From Sinohyriopsis cumingii (taxonomy: Eukaryota; Mollusca; Bivalvia; Unionida; Unionidae), in NCBI GenBank assembly GCA_028554795.2, contig CM068831.1, positions 30,656,659 through 30,720,658 on the forward strand: a stretch of DNA of 64,000 bases, given 5' to 3'. Under the pieces are notes generated by a model. The model was not told where the DNA came from. It was given only the letters and a program-made list of their open reading frames with translations, and searched no databases. Both the position numbers and the translations under genes were made by a program. Positions within the stretch are counted from its first letter, which is position 1. Each line of letters starts with the position of its first letter. This document shows positions 51,591 to 63,199 of the stretch, in pieces.

Positions 51591-52299
51591 CCAACATAAG
51601 CAAATGTTTATACAAAAGGGCTGCGGTTTCAGTGGGAGTGTCAAAAATGTAAAGTACATCTTAGAATTCACTCTTTCTTCTTCAAAGACGTCAAATTTCA
51701 TTATGCTCGAGAAACTCAGAGGTCCCTTTCTGTGTTAGTGAAATCTTATGTTAAAAAGTTTATCGATTATGAAATAGATGTTTCCTTAAGCATTTGCATT
51801 ATAGCAAAACAGCAAAGATAATTATGATAAATAAAACTGCCAAGTTAAAGAAGCAGTATACGACACAGAGCAGTTAGTCATTATGTAACTTCGTTTCGCG
51901 GCCTGGTTCTGACGGGAAGGATATATCAGGTTTAACAACGTAAGGACAAAAATGCAATATTGTTATCACAATGTTAGCATAATAACTGTACATTTTCAAG
52001 TGTAGACATTTATAATTGCCATAACTTTTCAAAACTGAAAGTTGTTATTCAAAAGTCGTGCTCGAATTAAGGATAGACGTCTTATTAATTAATTGGGCTA
52101 CCTTGAAACTTAATTGCACGCCACTTTAATAAGCAATCACTGGATATCTGGTTTTAAAATCCAGGGTGACAAAAACTAATTTCAAATTTTAATTTTAGTT
52201 TTAAAATGTCGACAGACATATTTTTTTTCTCTAAAGTTTTAATGAAATATATCCAAACTAATTAAATACATGGGCGATAAAGTGTTTTTGCACATCTTA

Positions 52300-53190
52300 T
52301 TTAGGTACTTTTCAACGGCCTGTATCTAATGCAACAACGTCTATAAACCTTAACGTTTTGCCAAATTAATGCACTTTTGTGGTAAGATCACAAAGTCACA
52401 CCTGCATTATATGAATTACCTATACAAGACGAAAAATGTGGATGTATTGAAATGACATGGTCTGCCTTTAATTTTGAACAAAGTAAATGTCCCGCAGTTG
52501 CCAACGAGGAAAGTAAAGTCAAGTTAGATCTCCCTCTTTACATCCATTAGTACCTGTGTGGCAACAGCAATACAATAAAAATGATTTTAGGACTCACGGT
52601 ACTAATTCCACTCCAATGGTAAACATATGGAAACACTATCATATTCAAAATTCAATAACTTAAAATTTATGGGTGCTGATAATGACACCTATAATTTTTC
52701 GTGCACATCTAACCTTGGTGCAAGCTTATGTGTGGAGAACACCATATGACCCGCGGCAATTTGTTTACATACATGTGCATGAAACACGTGTTATTGATTC
52801 TGCACCAAATGAATCAGGTGCTACTTTCAGTATTGAGTACTCCTGAGTCAAGCCTGTAAAAATGCTAAAGTTGCATCAGTAGAAATTTGTCAATATTTTT
52901 TTTACATTACATATAGGATAAGCTCTCAAAAGATATTTTTCCTAAAATTTTAATTTTCATTATTAACCAATTATGGACCACCAAACCTGTAAATACTCTA
53001 TCATTTCTTCACCCATTTCTAGACTGGTTCACAGTTCTTCCGTATAATTAGTACCGTGTGTCCTATAGGTTCAAGTTAACTATTGTGTGTTGTTTACATT
53101 TAAGTCTTCCAAAAATAGTAAGTCATTGTTTCTGGTAATTATTTTCAGCTAATCAGCGAACATCATTTTATAAAATACTATCACACATAG
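52300..53190 (+). repeat. Diverged repeat cluster, unit 2
   Basis: Direct relative of 51150-51590, with an additional middle part (52591-52985) that is repeated inverted at 14008-14394. Thus the dispersed family X and this cluster are parts of one longer repeat. Confidence 0.5.
52591..52985 (-). repeat. Dispersed repeat family X, copy 2
   Basis: Reverse-complement counterpart of 14008-14394, with similarity over about 390 bases. Unlike copy 1, it continues beyond the point where copy 1 is cut by the DIRS-like relic. Confidence 0.8.
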
Positions 53191-55062
53191 GTTGGTTGGG
53201 CAGATAATAAAATAATTAGCTAGCTTAGACCTATACAAAATTTTATTTTCACAATAAATGTTCCTAGGAAACACTACTTTTCATACAAACCTTATATAAA
53301 AGCATAGTTGTCTCGCTATTACGACTTTGAACATATAAAGAGTTTTTGTTTAAATTTGGGGGCCTACTGACATGAAAATTGTATAGTATTTTGGCACAAA
53401 AGCAAAGTTCTAAATAGGTCCAGAAAGAAATAGTTTTTTTCCTATGTGGATAGGCACTTCACATATTGAGCTAAATTAATATAAGGCTCATTGCCATAAA
53501 AATCAAAGCATATCAGCCATGGACTGTTGAATATGTTCCAAGTCGATATTGGATATTCAGCGCTTTTGCGTTTCTCAGAACCTTACCCAGCGTTATTGTA
53601 ATTACTTACATTAAATCGGTCCTATTTACCTTACTTCCTTTAGAGCGGTATGTCTAGCAAAGTGTACTTTGAAAATGTTGACAAGTAGATGACGTATGCT
53701 TAAATGTTAACACACATTGCTTTATATGTGCCCACTTGCCAGCCCATTAATATCTCCATCTAACATCTTGTAATACGTATTCGGTAACAGTTATAAAGTA
53801 GAAATGGTGTTAGTTTCAAGTCTGCCAATATGCACAATATTCCCAACCGTCGGCTTCTTTTACAAAATTATAATAAGTTGTTTTCTGACAAGTATTTTTT
53901 GGCAATCAGCGACCTTCATTATTGTACATTCGTGCTTAAGATACTAATATACATATTTTGGGTCTGCGGATAGTAAAAGAAGTAATTACCTGTGACCTAA
54001 AATCAAATTTTACTGTTAATAATTATTTATAAGACAAACTACTTTTATTTAAAATCTTCGGCGAAAACACAATTGTCTTACAAGTTTACTGCTTTGAAGA
54101 TATGGAGGAATTTTAGATGTCAATGACAGAAAAAGAGGCGACAAAAGAGCAAATATGAACAAATGTGTTTACTGTCTATACAATGACCATTTATACTTCA
54201 ATTTCGAAACAAAAGTTAATACATGTTAGAATTTCAGATAAATGAGTAATCATAGAAAAATAATAAAATAACGAAGTTCAATAAAACTTTTGACTCTTTG
54301 TTCTGTACATTTCGTAATAGTTTAAGAATTGCAACAAAGTTAAAGCAAAACTATTACAGAAAAATATAAGGGAACCAAATTCATAATGGACACTAATTTA
54401 TATACACTTTGTGTGTGTCTCTATTGATCGATAAATAATGTGCTGATATATCGGTTTTATAAATTTATGATAAGAAAATAAGAACTCACAGAAGTTAACT
54501 GCTGTTTTTATATGCAATTGTGCCCAGAATGAATTCTTTTCATTGTAACACAAATAAATAAATAAATAATATCTAACAAGTGATGCATGTTCAAGCAAAT
54601 GTGTGCAATATGGGAATCTTTACGATAGGATTTTCCAAGTATGCGCTGCAAGACCATACATTTTAAATCTTTCACAATGAGATAAGATACGCGCACTTTA
54701 AACTGAAACTAGTTCGGAACACTTAAAGTTCACATTACCTGTCGAATGCAAAGAATTGCCTAAGTGAGTTGCCCTTCGTGCGGCATAAACAAAAAACATA
54801 TTTTCGACAAACTCCACTCCCATATAAACGATTGAACTGATTAATTACGAAAGTATAATCAAATCTATGCTGGTGTTCATTTGTTTCTTACAATTTACAC
54901 CTATTCCAGAATCTATTCATAGGAAACGCCTTCTGATAAATATGGATATTTTAAGAACTGAAGAATATGTTACATGTTAATAATTATCAAATATGTGTCT
55001 ATATGGATCTAGTAGGTGTGGACAGACGTTGATTTTTATCGGCATCTTTATCTGTATTACAA

Positions 55063-55099
<37 letters not shown>

Positions 55100-57099
55100 A
55101 TTAAATTCTGTAGCACATCAAAAAAGGAAAGAATCTGAGTCACATTTCCCATCAATTGTGTAGTTTATTTATAGATCAGAGAAATTAGTTTTCTATATGA
55201 AAGATTCGAAGTTTTGTTTATGTCACGTTGCTTTTACATTTTGGAACAAACTATACCTACATATTAAAGCTGTTTTGATATATTATATGCTGTTATAAAC
55301 GTGCAGGAATATTGCAAATTATGTAATAGCAATTGAAACTTTTTGCAAGAAAAGAAATATCATTGTACCAATTTGAACACACAAAACGTTTGGATAAACA
55401 ACTCTGAAGCAATTAGATGAGGTAAAACCCAATAGCAAGACAAATGGTCATGGGATACCTTCCCAAGGGAAGGGATGGAAGTTGGGATTTTCACATAAGT
55501 ATTAGGATAATTGGTAGACCCAGCGGTATATTTGCCTAGTGGAAAAAGTTTCAATAGCGGATTCATTGCACCCAATATATGTTTACGATTGTGTACTACT
55601 CCTGAGCCAATTGATACTTCCCCTCCTCCAGATCCGATTTTTCTGGCTAAATAACTAGAAGGAAATGACTTTCGGACGCACATAATCATCTCGCTGTACT
55701 CCATTCATTGTTAGTTGCTAGTTTACGATGTACGTTTAATATTAATATATAAGAAATACAGAATAACAAATGTACTGAAATGAAGTGAAAATGTGCATGG
55801 CGACATTTAGCTGATCAGATCAATATATAGTGTGTGTGTGTGTGTGTGTGTGTGCATTTACAATAGGAATGAAAGTAAAGATATGATATTCAGAGAGGAA
55901 TTTAATGAAAAGTAAAGATATGGAAGATAATAATCTGAAACCAATCTCAGAATTTTAAGCAGCGGAAACAAAGATGAATATTAAAGCATTTCGACGAATA
56001 GTGATTCTCAGAAGTAACTGGTAAAAAGTATGTATCATAGCATATCCTTCTATGTCTCTTATACAGGTTTGAAAAAATCAATATGATGGCAAATAAGTAC
56101 GTGATATTAAGAGAGAGATGAATGGTGAAGAAAATGGATGAAATATATGACTATAAAGCCAATATCAGAATACTGAGGAACTTTAAAATGTTATTCGAGC
56201 TCCTTTAGAAATAAAGTCATAATGGGGGAACGCAACAGGATCCTTAACTAAACGCCAATACATGTTACAAATTAAGATATAGGAAAAACTATGAGTATAG
56301 TCTTACTCTGACCTCAATATAAACTCTGCTTCTAATGAATTCCTATTTCATATAAGGTGCTGACCTGAAACAAAAACAAGAAGAAATGGGTTAGAACAAA
56401 ACATTACATGAACTAAATTTGTTGATGCTGCATCGTATGCTTCAAGTGATAGATGAATTAGGTGCTAATATATCACCTCAAAAACAGTAGACCCACGAAA
56501 TGATACGAACAGTATTATTAGGTACTATTTTCGCTTTTATTGTTTCGCACATATCCACATATTATTGTGTCGTAACATTAACCTAGATTTTGTAAGGTAC
56601 GTTTTGGGTAAATATACATTTTTTGTCCTCCATTTTCACTTTAAATAAACCTCCAGTAAACTGAAACTATTTCAAGTTTTATCACATTATCAATGCTTGT
56701 TTTATAGAAAGAAATGTATGAACGGGATTTGCACTTTACACGAATTAATGAAAATACGCTTCGGAAAAACTCTGTCAATACTATGAATGAATTACCTGAG
56801 AAAATATCTCATACTATGGTTATGTCGATGCAGGCCAAATGCATATTTTAAACTTCATTTCTACTCATAACTGACTTAAGACTATTTATGAATAACGGCA
56901 TAAAAGAACAATGGGTATTTGAAGAAAGTAACAGCTTGCAAGGCATTCATATTAATCAATTATTAATGAAAAGGTGTCATTATTTTCAGTTGGAACAAAG
57001 TACAATTTTCATTCTAGAAACAAAACGGGTCATATTCTGATAAAGAGGTGTCAAAATGCTACTATTTTCCCTAGTTGTGCACAATTGGTGTTGTCCTAC

Positions 57100-57139
<40 letters not shown>

Positions 57140-57590
57140 CATTATTATTATTCGTTCCAGTTCAATATCTTAGTGGATAATAATAGATCTAGTTATCATG
57201 AATTTATTGAATATATTTGTGTACTGGAAATAACTAATTTATAAAGTAGTTTCTTTTATATGTGAAAGTCACGAATGCTTGATGTACCCAGTTCTTTTGT
57301 GCATACATTTTACCAATATATCAAATAGACTTCATTATATCCGATGCTGTTACATTCTAGAAAACTCTGTATCCTTCCTGTATACATGATAATTTAAAAA
57401 CCTTAAGGTAAATAATCATAACGCATAATACAATTCTAGATGGAATCATTGAATCAAGAGAAAAGGGGAGGGAGAAAATAGAGAAAATCTTTTCTGACAA
57501 AGAATGAGTGCAACTGTGTCCAGAGGCATCTTTATTATATTGGAAAAAAGTTTCTAAGAGACAGTTCATTCTAGCTAATGTTTGTTTCAG
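53191..57590. other. AT-rich DNA with simple repeats
   Basis: It contains a weak third unit of the 51-53 kb cluster (about 53640-53930), (ATT)n at 55062-55097 and 57102-57152, (TG)n at 55831-55854, and one open frame at 55360-55704. A block at 54740-54815 (AATTGCCTAAGTGAGTTGC...) is similar to 58395-58470. Confidence 0.4.
55360..55704 (-). CDS. Unrecognised open frame, up to 114 codons
   Basis: The frame starts with an ATG at 55702-55704 and has GC-richer, Gly/Ser-containing sequence (ARKIGSGGGEVSIGSGVV, LLKLFPLGKYTAGSTNYP) unlike chance frames nearby. The last 30 codons look less protein-like; an alternative is that an exon ends at the GT after SLGK (about 55460). No domain is known to me. 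Confidence 0.25.
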   Translation of the reverse strand: MEYSEMIMCVRKSFPSSYLARKIGSGGGEVSIGSGVVHNRKHILGAMNPLLKLFPLGKYTAGSTNYPNTYVKIPTSIPSLGKVSHDHLSCYWVLPHLIASELFIQTFCVFKLVQ

Positions 57591-57750
57591 AGCATTTACT
57601 GCTCCTGATCTGTTATATTCTGCACCCTCTCAACTTCGGTTTCCGATCCAATCAAAATGGGGAAACGACTACGTAACCTACGAAGCTCATAAATCGCCAT
57701 CTGCCATTCCTTCATTACTGCTTGTTTGCTACATATTTTGCATATTGTAG
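57591..57750 (+). CDS. Putative terminal exon, C-terminus with GPI-signal-like tail
   Basis: An acceptor (tagctaatgtttgtttcag, AG at 57589-57590) is followed by one leftover base and 52 codons to a TAG at 57748-57750. The peptide has normal composition (FTAPDLLYSAPSQLRF, SKWGNDYVTYEAHK). It ends with a small-residue site, SPSAIPS, and a final run of hydrophobic residues, LLLVCYIFCIL, directly before the stop. This is the plan of a GPI-anchor attachment signal. Earlier exons (ending two bases into a codon) were not located. A chance open frame is possible but less likely given the acceptor and composition. Confidence 0.4.
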
Positions 57751-58861
57751 AACATTAAGTTAACAATGGAATTGTGTTCAAACAAAGTGTAAAAATACGT
57801 GGTCACATGTGTTGGCCCAAAGTAGATGTATGTTAACTAAGGTGTGGAAGAAAATGGTACAATATTAAAGAAAGTAAATATTCGAGAGGGATTAAGTGCA
57901 AAGGAAATGGGAGATATTACTCGTAAAGACGTTTCTGAAAAATAATTTACGAAACAAAGGCTGATTCATGTTATACAATCGGAGAAAGGAAAAAATATTG
58001 CTAAATACTAAATTGAATAATTAATATTATATTCAATACAATGCTACTATTTGGAGGCTATGGATGTTATAACGATGCGATAATTGATACAAAAGCAAGG
58101 GAAGCAAAATTAGGACATCTACTCTCTGCTTAGTGGATTTGTTGTGACAGTTTTCTTGAAGAGGTTATGACAAGAAAATCAAAACCTCTTTAGCTCTCAC
58201 CAGCTTGGATTTTGCTTTGTTTAAATTATACCCCAAATGGACTGCGTGGTTATTTTACTGTTGCTGTGTTTTGGGTAGGGAATTTATAATCATAAGTTGT
58301 GTTCATATACCTTTCGTTCTCAGGTGAAGTGTACCTTATATAAATTGAAAGAAATTCCAAGTATTCAATCAATATTCGTATCACACGTCATATGTAACCA
58401 ATTGCATGAAGATAAGTTGCTCTTCGCTCGGTTTTGAATGAAAACACATTAGACAAACTTTACTGAAAAGTGATGGTAGCCCAGTTGCTAGTGTGCTGAA
58501 ATTGTAATCCATCAGTTGTGAGTTTGGAATGCCGCCTCAACGAGTCCTTAAGGCACGTAGCTACCATTTATTTGTCATTACATACCCAATGATGTGTTTC
58601 AAGTATCGTTAAATACCAACCACTCATTGAGGAAAACAGAGTAACCAATCAAATTCATCAACTATTGTGTTCAGTTTGTGGCTGTAGTCTGAATGCTCTA
58701 AATAAGCATTATTCGTTACAAGTGAATACAGAAAAGATGCCCTAAAAATACATTTAATTTCAAGAATTACATATTTTCTTATTTTTTATTCTCCAGTGAC
58801 TCCACGTAGCAGAATTGCAGTGAATATGCATCATTGTAAAAAAGATCTATGTTTGATTTAC
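57751..58861. other. AT-rich DNA
   Basis: Apart from the tRNA-like sequence at 58473-58545 and its left-hand repeat block (58395-58470), nothing is recognised. Confidence 0.4.
58473..58545 (+). repeat. tRNA-Thr-like sequence (tRNA pseudogene or SINE head)
   Basis: GGTAGCCCAGTTGCTAGTG resembles an A box/D arm, TGAAATTGTAATCCA an anticodon arm with TGT in anticodon position, and GTGAGTTTGGAATGC a B box/T arm with two changes from GTTCGAATC. Spacing fits a tRNA. The acceptor stem does not pair, so it is a pseudogene or a SINE promoter. A repeat block on its left is shared with 54740-54815. Confidence 0.55.
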
Positions 58862-59101
58862 TTATATAAAATGTGTCCGTAGCGACTTTAACAGCGTCAT
58901 GTTTATTGATGCATATGCAAGCATGGCGGATCTGAGATGAGTAAACTGGGGTAAACCTCCATCGAAGTAGCTGATGATAGTGCCAATCGTAGTTCGGTCT
59001 GGTAGGTTTTCAAGCTCAATGGTGGCTAATACGCCTTTTACTGCTGTATCTGCGATTATAAAATCAAGCTCTGCTTGTTCCATGACTAACCTTGTACACC
59101 T
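58862..59101 (-). pseudogene. Unrecognised C-terminal frame of the virus-like cluster
   Basis: The frame follows a possible acceptor (ctaactcag) and reads MEQAELDFIIADTAVKG, then LPDRTTIGTIISYFDG and FTHLRSAMLAYASINMTL, ending in TAA. It is clearly protein-like, with even codon use, but I know no family. Frames directly upstream (59134-59510) are protein-like but broken. Confidence 0.3.
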
Positions 59102-59854
59102 GAGTTAGTTATCAGATGAGGCACCATAGGTAAATGGGTAAATGTGCCAATATGTTTCCGGCACATATCTTTTACATAACGATATATCGTCATCCTCTGG
59201 CAGCCAAACTTGTTTTTGTGGCCTATATGAAGTTATTGCATCAATCACTGACAACGATGTCATTATCCCCCGCATCAAGGGTGAATCTTAATAGCACAAT
59301 TGGGGCCCAACCATATTTATTTTTTGCACAGCAGTCATGGAGATTTATCTCAGTATTTGATTTACTAAAATGACGACCAAGCCAAACAACAATAACCGGA
59401 TGAAAATGTTTGGCAAACTCAATTGATTCAAACTAGTGGAGTTACAAGCCACCGTATCAACAGAACTTACATCATCGGGATTGCATTTTGTGTTCCAAGG
59501 GCCATCATGTCCTAATCAAATAAAGTATTTCAGTAAAAAGTAAGAGACGCTAAAGATCATCTCAATAGAAAATGATAGATATTTTACTGAGAAAATAATA
59601 CACTTTCGACTGAGAAAATTCTTGATTAGAAAACAATCGTGATCATAAAATTAGTTATATAGATTAACTGTTGGTATAACTAATTCAGCTCTATCGAAGC
59701 GGTATAAACAAAAATTAGATTTCAGAATACAAGTAAGTAATGTAATTTTTTTATTTTACCCACGAACCAACTCATGAACCTTCGAGTGCTGAGTTATAAA
59801 TAACACGGAATTCCAGTGACGTATTTCGTTCAATGACCTACCGCGCTATTACAA

Positions 59855-60358
59855 ATAACTCGTCACAAGATATGTTATTTATGCCTCATGATGTACTTTG
59901 TTAGGCAGGTAAAACATAAAGACACTTGACCACACCGAAATTGTAACGCTATTGATAAATAAATATTTATCAAAACTCTTCTCTACATTTCTAATTTATA
60001 GTTTTAATCGGCACTGGGGTGATTTCATTGAATAAAAGCTTATGTCTACACGGCTGTTGTTTATTGACTAACCGGGGATGGAAGAAGTAAGAAAATCATC
60101 GTGGGTACTGCACTGCTAGCATAACATATCTTATGACACGTGTTATTTATATCTCATGATGTATTTAGTTAGTGAGGTAAAACATAGAGACACTTGACCA
60201 CACCACCGTTGTAACGCTATTGATTAATAAATATTTATCAAAACGCTTATCTACATGTCTAGGTTTAATCGGCCGATTTCACTGCTTAAAAGCTTCTGTA
60301 TACATGGGTGTTGTTTATTGACTAACCGGGTTTGGGAGTGAAGTCAGTGAATCATTGG
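59855..60358. repeat. Two-copy tandem duplication, period 268 bp
   Basis: Copy A (about 59855-60105) and copy B (about 60123-60358) share TGTTATTTAT..CTCATGATGTA, GACACTTGACCACACC, GTAACGCTATTGAT, AATAAATATTTATCAAAAC and GTTGTTTATTGACTAACCGGG. GACACTTGAC lies at 59921 and 60189. It sits at a break in the virus-like cluster and may be a promoter or terminal repeat. Confidence 0.9.
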
Positions 60359-60744
60359 GGATTGTAAAAAAGTGTCCCGGAGGGGGGACACAGAAATTAG
60401 CCTGCGGGTCGAGGATAATTTGGCAAAGCGAAGCTTTGTTCGGGTTTGCTAGAAAATCAAACAGGGATCCACAGGGCACAGAAATTCCGAATCCAAATCA
60501 TCTGATGCTGAATCGTGACATTCATCCAGCAAACCTTTGCTCATGGACCATTGATCGCCACGAACGTTGTTCGCTACAAGCGACGTCGCCAGTACATAAA
60601 ATATAACATAACGTATCGGAACATATCCTCGCTTTGCCAACGACAACGTCGCCATCAGCGACAAAAAGAATCTCGTATTTTTTCTTATTGGCGGAAAATG
60701 CTCTTTCTTGTCGTTCTTGGTCCAGTTTTCAGATGGGACCCTAT

Positions 60745-60970
60745 TAGGGTACATCACGCAAATACAAACTAACAGTAACTTTTTCCTGTCTGCCCCTTCC
60801 TTTGGATTGAGATTTGCCGACAAATCCAACCTGATAACTATGATTTACGGCATCACAGACAAGATTTATATAAATCATCGACGTAATATTAAATATACCC
60901 GGCGATATATGATAAACACAACCATCTGGATCATTATTATGTCTGAGGATATTTTCAGGGTCTTTTATTT
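60745..60970 (-). pseudogene. Beta-rich protein fragment of the virus-like cluster
   Basis: About 75 codons are open: KDPENILRHNNDPDG, then FNITSMIYINLVCDAV and SYQVGFVG, a basic GRGRQEK, and SLYLRDVP before a TAA. The alternating hydrophobic strand with a cysteine (MIYINLVCDAV) resembles in style VNTVFVNCSIAS of the 24.4-kb gene. This is suggestive of a capsid or penton-like protein, not proof. Confidence 0.3.
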
Positions 60971-61034
60971 TCTCTCATGTCGCATAGATCCTGGGAAAAT
61001 ATTCGTCAAATACGTTACTGAGATACTTCTTCAT

Positions 61035-61560
61035 TTTATCGATATCCAGCCCTAGTTTGAACGTAGACAGTTGGGTTTTGGTGATCTTATAATGATCAAG
61101 AAAAAACTTTTAATAACTACGGACAATTTCGACAGCCTTTATTTTTGAATATGCAGCATCACAATTCATTGTCATCAGATGTTTTATTGTATTAATGATT
61201 TTTTGTTTAAGATCATCATCGGGATATTCAAACACATACTGCTCAAATAGCGCTCTCAGACTGCTCTGTTTATTTTCATATTCCTGCGCTATCCATATGC
61301 GATTTTTTATCCTTGATAAATTGCCCGTACACGCTCTACATCGCCCCATACCCAGTTTACCATTATGGCATATCCAGAGAAAGCCATTCAGCGAATAGTC
61401 ACCAGCAATCTGGATTATTTATATAACCTAACAATCAGAACTTTGTGCTTGTGGTTGTGTGAGTCCAACAACAGCTGGTGCTACCAGCAGTAGTCCGATC
61501 ACTGTTATAGTTTTGTTTCCCGTCCATGTCAAATGCGGAATTGGGTAAATGCATGACCAT
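61035..61560 (-). pseudogene. Helical and membrane-like fragments of the virus-like cluster
   Basis: A helical, charged frame (61349-61110; NRIWIAQEYENKQSSL, DDDLKQKIINTIKHL) continues after a stop as LGLDIDKMKKYLSNVF (about 61045-61090). Just upstream, at about 61450-61540, a hydrophobic segment reads KTITVIGLLLVAPAVVGL, a likely membrane span. These may belong to one or two genes; neither is recognised. Confidence 0.25.
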
Positions 61561-61599
61561 TTATTATATTTAGTGTTGTCTAAAACGACATCAAACCAG

Positions 61600-62091
61600 G
61601 ACACTTCCCTCTATCAAACTTGAAATCAATATTTTTTCTTGCTCAGGAGCTTGATGTTTTGTCGGTGACGGCATGCCAGCTAATTCTTTCAACCGTTCAT
61701 TTGCTGCTTGAATTATTATATTAATGACACTTGCTGGCATCAATTCGCTGCTGGACAGTTTTACTGGTGCAATGTTTGCATTCTGCTGTGGTTTTCGTCG
61801 TATTAAATGTGCGAGTCTGACCTCGACCGCTTAAGATGCTTTACCAGTGGCATCGCCGATGGCGCCAATAGCTTTATCACAAACAACGTCGATGGCTTTC
61901 ATGCCTAATTGTTTTACAATCGGGATCGCTTTTGGGGCTATCATTCTGAAGAGGCCTTGAACAACATCACCAATCCCATCTCCGTAGATAATTTTATATA
62001 CTGATAACACCACCTGTGAATAAACTCTGACAAACAGCAGCTGCTTCACTGATAATTTTGGGTGAATTATAGCTAGCTTGTCTTCAATCAA
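61600..62091 (-). pseudogene. Gly/Ala-rich minor-virion-like protein
   Basis: The frame (62091-61831) reads VYKIIYGDGIGDVVQGLFRM, then AIPIVKQLGMKAIDVV and AIGAIGDATGK before a stop; a following frame (61800-61620) has RRKPQQNANIAPVKLSSSEL and INIIIQAANERLKEL. Gly-x-Gly-Ile-Gly-Asp followed by an amphipathic stretch and a basic tail is usual for small capsid-associated proteins of Polintons and adenovirus relatives. The similar element protein lies at 23873-24250. Confidence 0.4.
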
Positions 62092-62159
62092 TCAAAATTT
62101 ATAGACAAACAAGGAGCGAGGCCGTTATTGGGACAAAGTTTATCTTGAATCACCGGCGG

Positions 62160-62860
62160 AGTTTGTGACCACGACCACGATGTCCAGTTGCGTCTTCAAG
62201 TGATTCGTCGTGCTGGTTTGATTGTTTTTCCTGCTCTGAGCTCATTCGACGCAAGTTTTCCTTTTCTTTTGTTTTCTTTCCGATCTTGTGTTTACACCCG
62301 ACTCTCCACTTTCTTCCCCTATTTTGTCAAGCTGACAATCAATTTTCTTTCTGTTTCTGTTCTGATATTGTCATGCGGTTCTCTGCTGCTTTGATAAAGA
62401 GTTTAAAATCTGTATCTCCCCTTTTGACTTGAGTAAAATTATTATAAATGTGCCATACATCTCTAACATAATCGGTAGCTTTAAAACTGTTAACGTATTC
62501 GAGTTTTACATATTAATGTCTAATATCGTATCGAAACGAGGCAATCTCGAGTATTTGGTCTTGAACTCTAATAGCATAAATACCTTCTTCAATAATTGTA
62601 TCTAGTATGTTAGTTCTACATATTAGAGATGGTGGTTGAAGAGGTTTCTGGGGTTGAAGATGAACATCAATATTATCGGGTAATGTCTTAGGATCTGTTT
62701 GTCTTGCCTCAGTTGCTGTAACAATCTTTTTGGTTGGTTCGACAACCGGTTTAAACAACTGTTCTGTACCTTCTGAAAATTCCACTTGAGTTAACTGATG
62801 ATGTTGTAGTTGCTGTTTGACAGAATCAAGGACTGGTGTTGTTGTTAATTTCAAAGATAA
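62160..62860 (-). pseudogene. Hydrophilic protein of the virus-like cluster
   Basis: A Gln/Thr/Pro-rich frame (62854-62513; QQLQHHQLTQVEFSEGTE, LDTIIEEGIYAIRVQDQIL) continues after a stop with VRDVWHIYNNFTQVKRGD and FIKAAENRMT. It then becomes strongly basic (ERKQKKRKLASNELR; GHRGRGHKLRR) near 62160-62290. A disordered head, a folded centre and a basic tail are visible. The family is unknown. Confidence 0.3.
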
Positions 62861-63199
62861 TGCTCATGTAAACCAATCAAAGAGTACTTGGGACTGCGAT
62901 CCCATATGGTTTTTCGCCCTGTGGAGCTGGATGCTCCAAGAACATTAAAAGTCCAAAGATGTTCCACGACTTATTGTGCAAAAAGATTCTCAAACACGAC
63001 ATGTACGTGGAATGTCTTTGAGCCTGACGTGAATTGGCATGCACGGCAAATATGATATGGTATCAGAAACATCGCAAGGGAGTTTTATCTCACTTGATAG
63101 CTAACGATGAATACTAACCGACGGAGTCTTCACTTATGTGTTCGGCCATCGTGCGTTTGCGATCCAATTCCTCTCGCACAATTGTTCGTTTGGGAATGT

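Noticed and set aside
60355..60829. Overlapping frames of 83-126 codons on both strands at the left part of the virus-like cluster
   Set aside because: No motif on either strand; the minus frame has a signal-like stretch, but it overlaps a more coherent neighbouring frame and is not convincing.
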